From Ignavibacteriales bacterium (lineage in GTDB: Bacteria > Bacteroidota > Ignavibacteria > Ignavibacteriales > Ignavibacteriaceae), in NCBI GenBank assembly GCA_003538625.1, contig DPRR01000006.1, positions 496,001 through 560,000 of the forward strand: 64,000 nt of DNA, in the 5' to 3' direction. Under the pieces are notes generated by a model. The model did no database searches and had not been told where the DNA came from. It saw only the letters and a program-made list of their open reading frames with translations. Shown here in pieces: positions 50,642-59,186 of the stretch. Position 1 is the stretch's first letter. Every line of letters begins with the position of its first letter. The translations under genes were made by a program, and so were the position numbers.

Positions 50642-50794
50642 TTACCCACAGCAACCATGTCCGCTTTTATGATCATGGTTATCACTGTGATTATGATTGT
50701 AATCAGATTTTAATGGCTGCGGTTTCGGACTTCTTGAATTAAAATAGGCATAAGCTCCAAGCCCAACTATTATTGCTATTATTATCCAAAGCAT
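50642..50794 (-). CDS. tiny membrane protein with His-rich tail
   Basis: This 50-residue protein has one membrane helix (LWIIIAIIVGLGAYAYF) and a His/Asn-rich tail ending in GHGCCG. It is chosen to start at ATG 50794; the longer frame to 50848 runs through the sigma-54 promoter candidate. AAGGAG is 8 bases before ATG. It is first in a transcript of about nine genes reaching 46.8 kb. The tail probably binds copper or zinc. Confidence 0.7.
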   Translation of the reverse strand: MLWIIIAIIVGLGAYAYFNSRSPKPQPLKSDYNHNHSDNHDHKSGHGCCG

Positions 50795-50831
50795 TTTAAA
50801 TCTCCTTTCTTGATTAGATTGATTGTTAAAA

Positions 50832-50847
50832 TGCCAAAAGCAAGCCA
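50832..50847 (-). promoter_or_regulatory. candidate sigma-54 promoter of the 50794-46842 unit
   Basis: Minus-strand TGGCTTGCTTTTGGCA has -24 TGGC and -12 GC with the required spacing (GG-N10-GC), about 38 bases before the ATG at 50794. It differs from the consensus TGGCACGN4TTGCW at three positions. Confidence 0.6.
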
Positions 50848-50905
50848 AAGAAAATGTTTAATTTTTTTGAGAATAATGGAGGATTCCCCCTCGTTGGTTT
50901 TTAAA

Positions 50906-50934
50906 GAATTTAAATTCTATTAAATATTTTAAGA
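50906..50934. promoter_or_regulatory. candidate upstream activator site
   Basis: A perfect 12-bp palindrome GAATTTAAATTC (50906-50917) is followed by TTAAATATTTTAAGA (50920-50934), which resembles the 16-base element shared by the other two promoter regions. It lies about 60-85 bases upstream of the -24 element. AT-rich sequence weakens the evidence. Confidence 0.4.
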
Positions 50935-50969
50935 GAGAGAAGTTTTCCTAAAGTTTATAAAGGCGTATC

Positions 50970-53318
50970 CTAAGTTCGTTGCAGCATCATTTTTTTTGCT
51001 GCTAATGTGACTATCAAAATTATATATAAAGAAATTGCAGCATAAAGCACAAAATTATAACCAACAAGTATCGCAATTGAAATTGTAAAGATCGAACTGA
51101 TAAAACCTGCTATCCCTGAAATACATAAAAGCACTGCAATTCCATTTTTAATTTTATGTTCATTCATCTCAGCTAATAAAAGTGGAAAGGGAATGCCGAT
51201 AATTATTGCGGGTGCAAAGACAAGAATAAACAAATAAAATTCAGAAACACCTGCTTCTAAATTTGGCAACATTAAAAATGCTTCAACAACAAGAATTAAA
51301 ATTATTCCAAAGATAGCTAACCATATTACTCTCAAGCGATTTTCTTTTATAAAGTTTGTAAGATAACTGCCAATTCCATTCCCTAGTAGAAATGCAAACA
51401 GCAGCAGTGAAAAAGATTTCAAAGGATTATTCAATTGCAGATTCATTGCCTGGAATAGATATGATTCGCTGAGTATGTAAGAGAATCCTAATAGAAAAGC
51501 TACAATAGTTAAGGTTCTTAAATTTTTTCTGCTACTATCAGTCTCTTTGTGAATGTTAATGCTCATTCCCCACCGCTTCTTAAACATATAAATGGATAAT
51601 CCAAATAAAATTATTCCCGCAAAAATTAAAACATTTAGATTATCCGGAAGTCCAAACTCATAATTAAAAAAGAATGGGGAGTTATCTGTAACCGGGTGGA
51701 GATTTATTGAAGCTTTATTAGTTACATCGTGAAAGCTGTATTTGTTCTTGGAAATATCGTACAAAACATTATCAAACATACTCCATTCAACATTCAATCC
51801 CTGTACAACTGTATCTATTTCTATTTGCTTCGTAAAGGGAAAGAAAGAAACTCCTCTGTCCAATCCTGCCTGATGTGAAATAAAATGTCTTTCCTCAATT
51901 TCATCTTTATTGAAAGGTGTTTTCTTAATTACGAGCAAAGGCATCATTCCCTGATCTGCAACGTAAAAGTAATTGGATGCTTCAGGATTAGTTATACCGG
52001 ATTTATTTTGTAAGTCAAGGTAGTTTGAAACAATCTTGTAAGTTTCTTCCCTGTTGTGCGTTGTAAAAACTATTCTTCCTTCGTCGGTTAGTATTTGCAG
52101 ATAATCTTTCAACGCTTCTTCTGTGAATAAATAATTCTCGGTAAGATTAACAAAATCGGTTGAGCGACCACCCTTTGTAATAGGAATTGTAAGAAAGATT
52201 AAATCATACTTGTTTTTGGTATTCCTTACAAAATTTCTTCCTTCACCAACAATTACATTGATGTTAGGTTTTCCAGCAAAGGTAGATTTGTTGTATTTTT
52301 TCATAAATTCAACAAAGGTAGGATTCACTTCTATAGCATCTATCTGCTTTGTTTTACCGAAAAAAGCAGCGGCAATATCAATACCGCCGCCGGGACCAAT
52401 AATTAAAGCAGAATCTTTTTCAGAATCTCTTAAAAAATTAAATTCAAAAAACATATTTGAGTGCATCAAGGTATGAAACAATTTTTCTTTATCTTTTTCT
52501 AATTCAGAAATACTGACAACTTGCGTTCCGGCAGCCCCGTCAATAAACATAGACATTGAAGTCGTAGAATCGGGATAGAAAAATTTTACAAGGTCGGTTC
52601 TTCCAAAAGAATTCCATCTGCTTTCAACAGTAGTTGTTTTAACGGATGGATTACTTTTTAATCGAAGTAAATCTTTATCGGACGATTTTGCTATACTTAT
52701 ATCAATGTTTGGAGTTAAAAAAATCAGATAAAGAGACGCGAGTACTATGGAAGCCGTTGTTAGAATAAATCCTTTTCTTTTAACAAGCGGAATGGAAAGA
52801 AATGAAGCAATAGAAAAGACAATAAGAATTGTTGCAAGAGATTGAACTATGCTAAATGTGTTTAGTAAAAATAAACCAAGCAAAGAACCTCCGGCAGCAC
52901 CCATCATATCAAACGCATAAAGTGTCCTGCTTTTTTCTCCGTTAGATTGAAATATAGAAGCGGTAATAATTCCAACTAAAAAGAAAGTAACACTTGCAAG
53001 AATAATGTATATAATTAAACCAACCGAACCACTGCCGATGCTTTCAACAGAAGGCAAAATAAAAATTGCAGCAATACTTACCGGGAACAGCAATTGAAGA
53101 ATTATAAAATATTTGGTGATTGAAAGAGAACCTTTTATCGCAAGACGAGAAGCATAAAGCTGTCCTAATGCAAGTGCAAGTATTGCAAAGGCAATTATTA
53201 TGAAAACAAAATGATATGCAAGCGCATAAGAAAATATTCTTGCGAGGATTATTTCAAAACTTAAAGTAGAAAGCGAGAGTAGAAAAATTATTGAAAATGG
53301 TTTTAGATTTTTAGTCAT
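50970..53318 (-). CDS. membrane spermidine synthase-like protein
   Basis: This is a 782-residue protein with an N-terminal membrane domain (six to eight helices, about 1-205), a central SAM-binding spermidine synthase-like domain (SALIIGPGGGIDIAAA, IDAIEVNPTF, NVIVGEGRNFV) and another membrane domain (five to six helices) at the C-terminus. It is a fused transporter-aminopropyltransferase-like architecture seen in Bacteroidota and Planctomycetes; the reaction is not proven. It starts 11 bases after the upstream membrane gene and belongs to the unit from 54442. Confidence 0.8.
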   Translation of the reverse strand: MTKNLKPFSIIFLLSLSTLSFEIILARIFSYALAYHFVFIIIAFAILALALGQLYASRLAIKGSLSITKYFIILQLLFPVSIAAIFILPSVESIGSGSVGLIIYIILASVTFFLVGIITASIFQSNGEKSRTLYAFDMMGAAGGSLLGLFLLNTFSIVQSLATILIVFSIASFLSIPLVKRKGFILTTASIVLASLYLIFLTPNIDISIAKSSDKDLLRLKSNPSVKTTTVESRWNSFGRTDLVKFFYPDSTTSMSMFIDGAAGTQVVSISELEKDKEKLFHTLMHSNMFFEFNFLRDSEKDSALIIGPGGGIDIAAAFFGKTKQIDAIEVNPTFVEFMKKYNKSTFAGKPNINVIVGEGRNFVRNTKNKYDLIFLTIPITKGGRSTDFVNLTENYLFTEEALKDYLQILTDEGRIVFTTHNREETYKIVSNYLDLQNKSGITNPEASNYFYVADQGMMPLLVIKKTPFNKDEIEERHFISHQAGLDRGVSFFPFTKQIEIDTVVQGLNVEWSMFDNVLYDISKNKYSFHDVTNKASINLHPVTDNSPFFFNYEFGLPDNLNVLIFAGIILFGLSIYMFKKRWGMSINIHKETDSSRKNLRTLTIVAFLLGFSYILSESYLFQAMNLQLNNPLKSFSLLLFAFLLGNGIGSYLTNFIKENRLRVIWLAIFGIILILVVEAFLMLPNLEAGVSEFYLFILVFAPAIIIGIPFPLLLAEMNEHKIKNGIAVLLCISGIAGFISSIFTISIAILVGYNFVLYAAISLYIILIVTLAAKKMMLQRT

Positions 53319-53329
53319 TTTGGTGATCC

Positions 53330-54214
53330 TTAAGCATTCGTTTGCTTAGGATTAAACTTCTTATCAAACCAATGGTAGAATACCATAAAGAAGTAACCTA
53401 ATACCCATCCCCATAAAAACGAAACTGCAATTCCACCAATTATATTCATTACATCTACTGAACTGAAGAAAGGAATAAGGGGTTTAACTAATGTAGAATA
53501 ATCTTCACCGGAGAAAATCATTTTTATTGCTGCAAGAATAAAAATAGCTGTTGTAAAAATACCTGCTGCAACCCCGAAATATTTTTCATCATATTTTTTA
53601 CCTCTTAACACTTCAGTCGAAAAATCTACTTGGATAATAGATTTTTTCTCAGATTTTTTTAATTCTGATTTTTCAAAGTAGTTAAGTGTTTTAGAAAAGA
53701 TAAAAGCTGTATATGCGCTGTAAATAAGAATAACACCAAGCCCAATCAGATAGCTGACAAAATTTAATCCTGTAAAGCCTGGAATAAGCAACTTCCATAA
53801 GCCAAGCATTTGATATTCGACGGGAACAATTAAATCATATACTAAGCAAAGGGTGAAGAGTATTGAAACATAGACCACAAATGTTAAAAACAGAGTTTTA
53901 AATCTTACAATAACTGGTTTTACTTCTATCTTATGCTCGCTTACTTTTTTTCTTGCCAGAAGATTATGGGCGGGAACAACTATATAACCAATTAAATACG
54001 AGCCAAGAGAAACTTCGAGCAGACCAATAACAATGCTTAATGAATCTAATCCGCCGAACCACGGCAGAATTATCTCCCAGATTTTATGCATATGCCAGAA
54101 GCCATCAATACCAGTGCTTACAAGAATAAGCTTTACACCAATACACACTACATATAAGATGGTAAAGATGTAAAACAATGCACTTGCAATCGGATATGGT
54201 TCCAACTTTTTCAT
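53330..54214 (-). CDS. multi-pass membrane protein, unrecognised
   Basis: This 294-residue protein has six hydrophobic helices in two groups, joined by basic loops (for example ARKKVSEHKIEVK and KKSEKKS). Three similar halves (each with PWFGGLDSLSIVIGL-, PGFTGLNFVSYLIGL- or FSSVDVMNIIGGIA-like sequence) suggest an internal triplication. No family was recognised. It is located between a YHS protein and the spermidine-synthase-like protein on one transcript, so a shared role is likely. Confidence 0.7.
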   Translation of the reverse strand: MKKLEPYPIASALFYIFTILYVVCIGVKLILVSTGIDGFWHMHKIWEIILPWFGGLDSLSIVIGLLEVSLGSYLIGYIVVPAHNLLARKKVSEHKIEVKPVIVRFKTLFLTFVVYVSILFTLCLVYDLIVPVEYQMLGLWKLLIPGFTGLNFVSYLIGLGVILIYSAYTAFIFSKTLNYFEKSELKKSEKKSIIQVDFSTEVLRGKKYDEKYFGVAAGIFTTAIFILAAIKMIFSGEDYSTLVKPLIPFFSSVDVMNIIGGIAVSFLWGWVLGYFFMVFYHWFDKKFNPKQTNA

Positions 54215-54232
54215 AATAAATAATCTCCGTTA

Positions 54233-54442
54233 TCATTTACTTAAATTGTTAATAAACTTTTTGGGATCTTTCTCAAATTCTGCCTGACAAAGCGGGCAGC
54301 AAAGGAAATATGTTTCTTTCCCGTATTTCACTTTAGCATAAGCTTTGTTTGGATTAATCTTTTTGCCGCAAACCGGATCCCTTAAAGAATTGCTTTTGTT
54401 ATTCACTTTTGCACCGTAATGTTTTATTTTAATAATACTCAT
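54233..54442 (-). CDS. YHS domain protein, first in the sigma-54 unit
   Basis: This 69-residue protein has one YHS domain: RDPVCGKKINPNKAYAKVKY, KETYFLCCPLCQAEF and DPKKFINNLSK. The first 20 residues are variable and basic. The ATG at 54442 is only about 10 bases from the -12 element of a strong sigma-54 promoter, so a leader would be nearly absent; a GTG in frame at about 54409 could be the real start. It is probably a copper-binding carrier. Confidence 0.8.
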   Translation of the reverse strand: MSIIKIKHYGAKVNNKSNSLRDPVCGKKINPNKAYAKVKYGKETYFLCCPLCQAEFEKDPKKFINNLSK

Positions 54443-54452
54443 TTAAGAAAAA

Positions 54453-54468
54453 AGCAAGATGTGTGCCC
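54453..54468 (-). promoter_or_regulatory. sigma-54 promoter of the 54442-50970 unit
   Basis: Minus-strand GGGCACACATCTTGCT matches the -24/-12 consensus TGGCACGN4TTGCW at all but two defined positions, including GGCAC and TTGCT with exact spacing. The sigma-54 regulator gene lies on the other side of the same intergenic region. Confidence 0.75.
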
Positions 54469-54528
54469 CTAATCAAAGTGGCTAAAAAAATGATAAACTG
54501 ATATTCGATAGGAAAAAGTTTTAAGAAG

Positions 54529-54545
54529 TTTAAAAATATTTAAGA
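54529..54545. promoter_or_regulatory. candidate upstream activator site
   Basis: TTTAAAAATATTTAAG, with TTAAAAATATTTAAGA identical to 45165-45180, lies about 61 bases upstream of the -24 element and only 10 bases before the kinase gene on the plus strand. It is a plausible site for the adjacent response regulator and for autoregulation. Confidence 0.45.
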
Positions 54546-54554
54546 TTTTTAATA

Positions 54555-56747
54555 ATGATTACAGCAATTAAACAATTAAGCAATTTAACAATTATACTAA
54601 CCCATTCAATCTTTGATCTTGACTTGACCCAGACTATTTTTCTAACCTCTACTCTTCTCGCTGCTATTGGATTGATAGTAATTATATACTCAAGAAATCG
54701 TAACTCTATCAAAAGCCGTTTATTCATTCTTATTCTGCTTTTAGTAATTGGTTATTTAATATCTCATGCTTTCCATTTTTTAATAATGCATTCAGCGAAC
54801 GTTACTATACTGGATAACTCCTGTCATTCGTTTCTTCTAATGATTATAGTTACTGTAACTTTCTTTACCTGGAATTTTCCCGAACCACATAGAATAGGAA
54901 TTTTCAAAAGTCTGCTGATAATAATTCCTTCAGTTGTTCTTTTGGGTTTATTGTGGAGTGGTTATTTCATAGAGGAATCACACGCACACGGGTCTTCCTT
55001 CACTGTTAAATATTCTACTGCTTATCCAGTATTTCTTCTATGGTATGCATTTTTAATTGCTCTTAACTTTTACTGGCTTATTAGTAAGTATTATAAAGAA
55101 GGCGATTCAGCACAACGCAAACAAATACTTATGCTGTTTCTGGGGCTGATAATTACCAATCTTGCTTCTTTTGTATTCGGAATATTCCTTCCCTGGTATC
55201 TTGGCTTTTATTACTTAGTAGAAATCAGTCCACTTTCATTTTTTGCAGGAGTTATTCTTTTTACAACGGTAGCTGTAAATAGGTATGATATGTTCAGGGC
55301 TTCAATGCAAAGAATTCACAATTTCAGTATAACAAAAAAAATTATACTTAGTGCGCTTGTACTTGTACCTATCATAATTTTATTGGTGCAGGTTCCTTTA
55401 ATGAGATTTATTTTCCAGCCGGAAAGTAACCGTGAGCTATACAGATTATTTTCTATCAGCGTATTTGGGGGTTTAATTGTCAGCATAATTATAGCTTTTG
55501 TAATTGTAAAAATCATTTCTAATCCTTTAAAGATATTAAAGAATAAAGCTCACGAGATAGAGAATGGGAATTATGGTATTAAAATTGACTTCTCTTCTAA
55601 TGATGAGTTTGGAGAATTAACGGAAGCTTTTAATAATATGTCTGATACGTTAAAAAATAATTCCTTTGAATTGAAAACTAAGGAAGACAGAATTTCTCTT
55701 CTGCTTAATGCTTTCGAAGAATCCTCCACAGCTATTGCTATTGTGGCTGAAGATTTCAAGATAATAGAGGCTAATCAGCAGTTTTGCCAAATAGTTAAAA
55801 TAGAAAGGAGCTCTGTAATAAATGAAAATTTAGCGAATATTCAGTTTAAAGGTGAGTTTAATGAATATTTTAAAACAATAACGGATGAACTTAAATTATA
55901 TTCCAAATTCAGAGGCGAACTAAATTACGATGATAAAATTCTTTTAATATATGTTACTCCATCTACAGCCGGGAACAAGTTTAACGGCTATCTGTTTATT
56001 GAAGTTGATATTACCGAACAAAAAAAGTTAGAAGACCAGTTGTTCAAATCAGAGAAGCTTGCAGCGCTCGGTAAAATGGCTGCCGTTCTCGCCCACGAAA
56101 TTAAAACTCCCTTAACTTCAATAAAAATGAATGCAGATATAATCGCAGAAGATCTAAAATTAAACCCAGATGAAAAGGAGAATCTTGCAATTATCCAGAC
56201 TGAAATAAATCGGCTGAATAATTTAGTTAAAGATGTTTTGCAATTTTCCAGACAAATGGAATTGGATATTTCTGTATTTAATTTATTTGATATGGTTGAA
56301 ACGATTAAGCACCAGTTTCAGAATAAATTAAAGGACAAAAACATTTCGCTATTTAATAATGTGGATAAAGTTAGTCTAACGGCAGATATGGATAAACTAA
56401 CTCAGGTATTCTTAAATTTAATTGACAATTCGATTGAAGCTATAAACAGCAATGGTAAAATCGAATTGAAGTCATCTTTTGATAAAGAAAGGAATCATAT
56501 TAAGATTTCAGTTATTGATAGCGGTAATGGAATAAAATCAGAGCTAAAAGTATTCGAGCCATTTTTCACAACTAAATCTTCGGGCACCGGACTTGGTCTG
56601 GCAATAGCACAAAAAATCATTGAACAACATCGAGGATCTATTAAACTTGTCAGTTCAGAATCAGGGAAAACTGTTTTTGAAATTATATTACCGTTCAATG
56701 GCATACAAAATTTTGATAAAGTAAATTATTTGGATAAATATGAATAA
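54555..56747 (+). CDS. membrane histidine kinase with HAMP and PAS domains
   Basis: This 730-residue sensor kinase has an N-terminal multi-helix membrane domain (seven or so segments, 1-250), another helix pair (260-320), HAMP (about 317-370), PAS (about 380-490), HisKA with phosphorylated His514 (LAALGKMAAVLAHEIKTPL) and HATPase_c (NLIDNSIEAI, DSGNGI, GTGLGLAI). Histidines in the membrane domain (HAFHFLIMH and EESHAHG) could bind a metal. It overlaps the regulator gene by 8 bases. It is inferred to sense copper or another envelope metal. Confidence 0.88.
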   Translation: MITAIKQLSNLTIILTHSIFDLDLTQTIFLTSTLLAAIGLIVIIYSRNRNSIKSRLFILILLLVIGYLISHAFHFLIMHSANVTILDNSCHSFLLMIIVTVTFFTWNFPEPHRIGIFKSLLIIIPSVVLLGLLWSGYFIEESHAHGSSFTVKYSTAYPVFLLWYAFLIALNFYWLISKYYKEGDSAQRKQILMLFLGLIITNLASFVFGIFLPWYLGFYYLVEISPLSFFAGVILFTTVAVNRYDMFRASMQRIHNFSITKKIILSALVLVPIIILLVQVPLMRFIFQPESNRELYRLFSISVFGGLIVSIIIAFVIVKIISNPLKILKNKAHEIENGNYGIKIDFSSNDEFGELTEAFNNMSDTLKNNSFELKTKEDRISLLLNAFEESSTAIAIVAEDFKIIEANQQFCQIVKIERSSVINENLANIQFKGEFNEYFKTITDELKLYSKFRGELNYDDKILLIYVTPSTAGNKFNGYLFIEVDITEQKKLEDQLFKSEKLAALGKMAAVLAHEIKTPLTSIKMNADIIAEDLKLNPDEKENLAIIQTEINRLNNLVKDVLQFSRQMELDISVFNLFDMVETIKHQFQNKLKDKNISLFNNVDKVSLTADMDKLTQVFLNLIDNSIEAINSNGKIELKSSFDKERNHIKISVIDSGNGIKSELKVFEPFFTTKSSGTGLGLAIAQKIIEQHRGSIKLVSSESGKTVFEIILPFNGIQNFDKVNYLDKYE

Positions 56748-58101
56748 AATACTCGTTATCGATGATGATGAATCTATCCGGAAAACATTAACCAGTTATC
56801 TGCGGAAAATGAATTATAAAGTTTTTTCTGCAGAGAATGGCATTGAAGGAATTGAAACAGCAAGAAAGGAAATTCCTGATTTAGTAATAACCGATATTAA
56901 AATGCCACATGCAGATGGCTTTGAAGTCTTAAAAAAAATAAAAGAGATTGACAGCCACATTCACGTCATAATGATAACTGCATTTGATGATATGAGCAGC
57001 ACAGTTAAAGCAATGCAGAAAGGTGCTTACGATTATATTGAAAAACCCTTGGAAATTGATAAGCTTAAAATCACAATAAACCGAGCGCTGGAAAATAAGA
57101 AGATGAGTGAACAGCTTGATTCGTTTATTTCTGTTGAAACAGAAGAATATCGATCAGAAAATACTCTGATCGGCAAAGCTTCTGTTATGAAAGATGTTTA
57201 TAAGAAGATAGGACAAACTACTACAAGCCGTGTAACAGTTCTTATTGAAGGTGAAAGCGGAACAGGTAAAGAGCTTGTCGCAAGAGCAATTCATTACAGC
57301 GGTATTACTAAAGAAAAGCCCTTCATCCCTGTTAACTGCACCGCCCTTACTGAATCTCTGCTTGAAAGTGAATTGTTCGGACACGTAAAAGGTGCGTTCA
57401 CAGGTTCAATACGTGATAAAAAAGGTAAATTTGAACTTGCCGGCGAAGGCACAATTTTTCTTGATGAGATTTCCGAAATATCTCCTAATTTACAAGTGCA
57501 ACTCTTAAGGGTATTACAGCAAAAAGAATTTGAACGTGTAGGAGGCGAGACTTTAATTCCTATGAAAGCCCGGATCATCGCAGCTACAAATAAAGATTTA
57601 AATCAGCTTGTTCGCGACGGTAATTTCAGAGAGGATTTATATTTTAGGTTAAAAGTAGTATCAATTAATCTCCCTCCTCTTCGTGAACGATTAGATGATG
57701 TCCCATTATTAGTAAGTCACTTTCTTGCAAAGATCAATAAGGAGCTTCATAAAAATGTTTCTAAAGTGCCTGAAGATGTAATGGAAATGTTAAAAAATCA
57801 TTACTGGGTCGGTAATGTAAGGGAATTGGAAAACACTTTGATGCAGGCTGTTGTTCTTTCAAGTGATGATATTCTTAATAAAGAAAATATTCTCTTAAGA
57901 AGACCTGAACCCGGAGAAATTAAAGAGGATGTTCAGTTTATCTCGCTAGCTGAGAATGAAAAAAAACATATTAAAAATATCCTCGATGCAGTTAAGTGGG
58001 ACAAAAACAAGGCACACAAAATTCTTGGAATTTCACTTCCGACTCTTTACAGCAAGATTGAGAATTATCAGCTTTCACCATTTGACAAAGAATCTTCTTA
58101 G
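56740..58101 (+). CDS. sigma-54-dependent NtrC-family response regulator
   Basis: This 453-residue regulator has a receiver domain (about 1-120, phospho-acceptor Asp52 in LVITDIKMP), AAA+ domain with EGESGTGKE Walker A, the sigma-54 contact motif GAFTGS, LDEISEISP Walker B, and a Fis-type HTH at the C-terminus (HKILGISLPTLYSKIENY). All functional motifs are intact, in contrast to the AAA+ protein at 20170-21519. It should activate the sigma-54 promoters found at 45.1, 50.8 and 54.5 kb. Convergent with the CDF gene (7 bases between stops). Confidence 0.93.
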   Translation: MNKILVIDDDESIRKTLTSYLRKMNYKVFSAENGIEGIETARKEIPDLVITDIKMPHADGFEVLKKIKEIDSHIHVIMITAFDDMSSTVKAMQKGAYDYIEKPLEIDKLKITINRALENKKMSEQLDSFISVETEEYRSENTLIGKASVMKDVYKKIGQTTTSRVTVLIEGESGTGKELVARAIHYSGITKEKPFIPVNCTALTESLLESELFGHVKGAFTGSIRDKKGKFELAGEGTIFLDEISEISPNLQVQLLRVLQQKEFERVGGETLIPMKARIIAATNKDLNQLVRDGNFREDLYFRLKVVSINLPPLRERLDDVPLLVSHFLAKINKELHKNVSKVPEDVMEMLKNHYWVGNVRELENTLMQAVVLSSDDILNKENILLRRPEPGEIKEDVQFISLAENEKKHIKNILDAVKWDKNKAHKILGISLPTLYSKIENYQLSPFDKESS

Positions 58102-58108
58102 GATTAAT

Positions 58109-59026
58109 TTAATGATCGCATCTATGCACTTCGAGAGTAGTATGAACTATTCCAACTTCCGGCAATAACTCTTTATAATAATTTGGTGATTTGGGATTAT
58201 CTGTAACAACAGAAATGGCTGCGGAATAAATTCCCGGTCCGATAGACCAGAGATGCAGATCGGCAACTTTATTATCATCTTTCTTTTCAATTGCTTCTTT
58301 TATATGATCCTGAATCTCTTTGGAAACTTCTTTATCAAGTAAAGTCCGGCTTGTATCTCTAAGCAAGCCCCAAGACCATTTTGATACTAAGATAGCACCT
58401 ACGATGCCCATCAAAGGATCCATCCAGATAAAGCCAAAAAACTTTGCAGCAGAAAGCGCAATAATAGCAAGCACCGAAGTCAATGCATCTGCAAGCACGT
58501 GAAGATAAGCAGAACGTAAATTGTGATCGTGGTGAGAGTGAGTGTGATGGTGTTCGCCTTCTTCGTGCTTAGATTCTCCAAGGATAAAAACACTTACTGC
58601 GTTTACAACTAAACCTATAACCGCAACAGCAATTGCCTGATTAAAAATAATTACAACCGGGTTGAAAAGCCGATCAATACTTTCCCACGCCATTACTAAT
58701 GCAAAAAATACAAGGAGTATCGCACTGCTGAAACCGGCAAGAGCATTTACTTTTCCGGTTCCAAAAATAAATGTTGTATCGTGAGCGTGCTTACGTGCAT
58801 ACAAATATGCAAAAGCAGTTATTCCCAATGCAGCAGCATGTGAACCCATGTGGAGTCCATCAGCAAGCAAAGCCATAGAACCATATAGAATGCCAGCTCC
58901 TATTTCAATAGCCATCATTGTTACGGTAATAGCGATTACAAGCATAGTTTTTCGTTCACCGGTTTTAATTTGATCCTGCCCGAAGACATGATCGTGCTGC
59001 CAAATACGGAGTGAATGATTATGCAT
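58109..59026 (-). CDS. DmeF-like cation diffusion facilitator
   Basis: This 305-residue CDF family metal/proton antiporter has six membrane helices and paired metal-site motifs (LLADGLHMGSHAAALG and HVLADALTSVLAI). The N-terminus LRIWQHDHVFGQDQ and the His-rich loop HEEGEHHHTHSHHDH between helices 4 and 5 match DmeF-type cobalt/nickel exporters more than ZitB/CzcD. Exports Co2+/Ni2+ or Zn2+ from cytosol to periplasm. It appears to be monocistronic with 160 bases upstream and no clear regulator next to it. Confidence 0.85.
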   Translation of the reverse strand: MHNHSLRIWQHDHVFGQDQIKTGERKTMLVIAITVTMMAIEIGAGILYGSMALLADGLHMGSHAAALGITAFAYLYARKHAHDTTFIFGTGKVNALAGFSSAILLVFFALVMAWESIDRLFNPVVIIFNQAIAVAVIGLVVNAVSVFILGESKHEEGEHHHTHSHHDHNLRSAYLHVLADALTSVLAIIALSAAKFFGFIWMDPLMGIVGAILVSKWSWGLLRDTSRTLLDKEVSKEIQDHIKEAIEKKDDNKVADLHLWSIGPGIYSAAISVVTDNPKSPNYYKELLPEVGIVHTTLEVHRCDH

Positions 59027-59186
59027 AAGATTCCTCTTTAATTCAATATATCAATAATAAAAGACCTATCGGCTAATAAAATTTTTAATAAACATTAGAT
59101 GATGAAGATGCTAACAAAAAAATGATTGGACTACTTAAACTGTAACAGAATACTTTAACAAAAATAAAATTACTGTTCGCTGCACC

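Noticed and set aside
50795..50848. Longer start (MACFWHF...) of the tiny His-rich membrane protein
   Set aside because: It would overlap the sigma-54 promoter candidate and the AAGGAG site; ATG 50794 fits much better.
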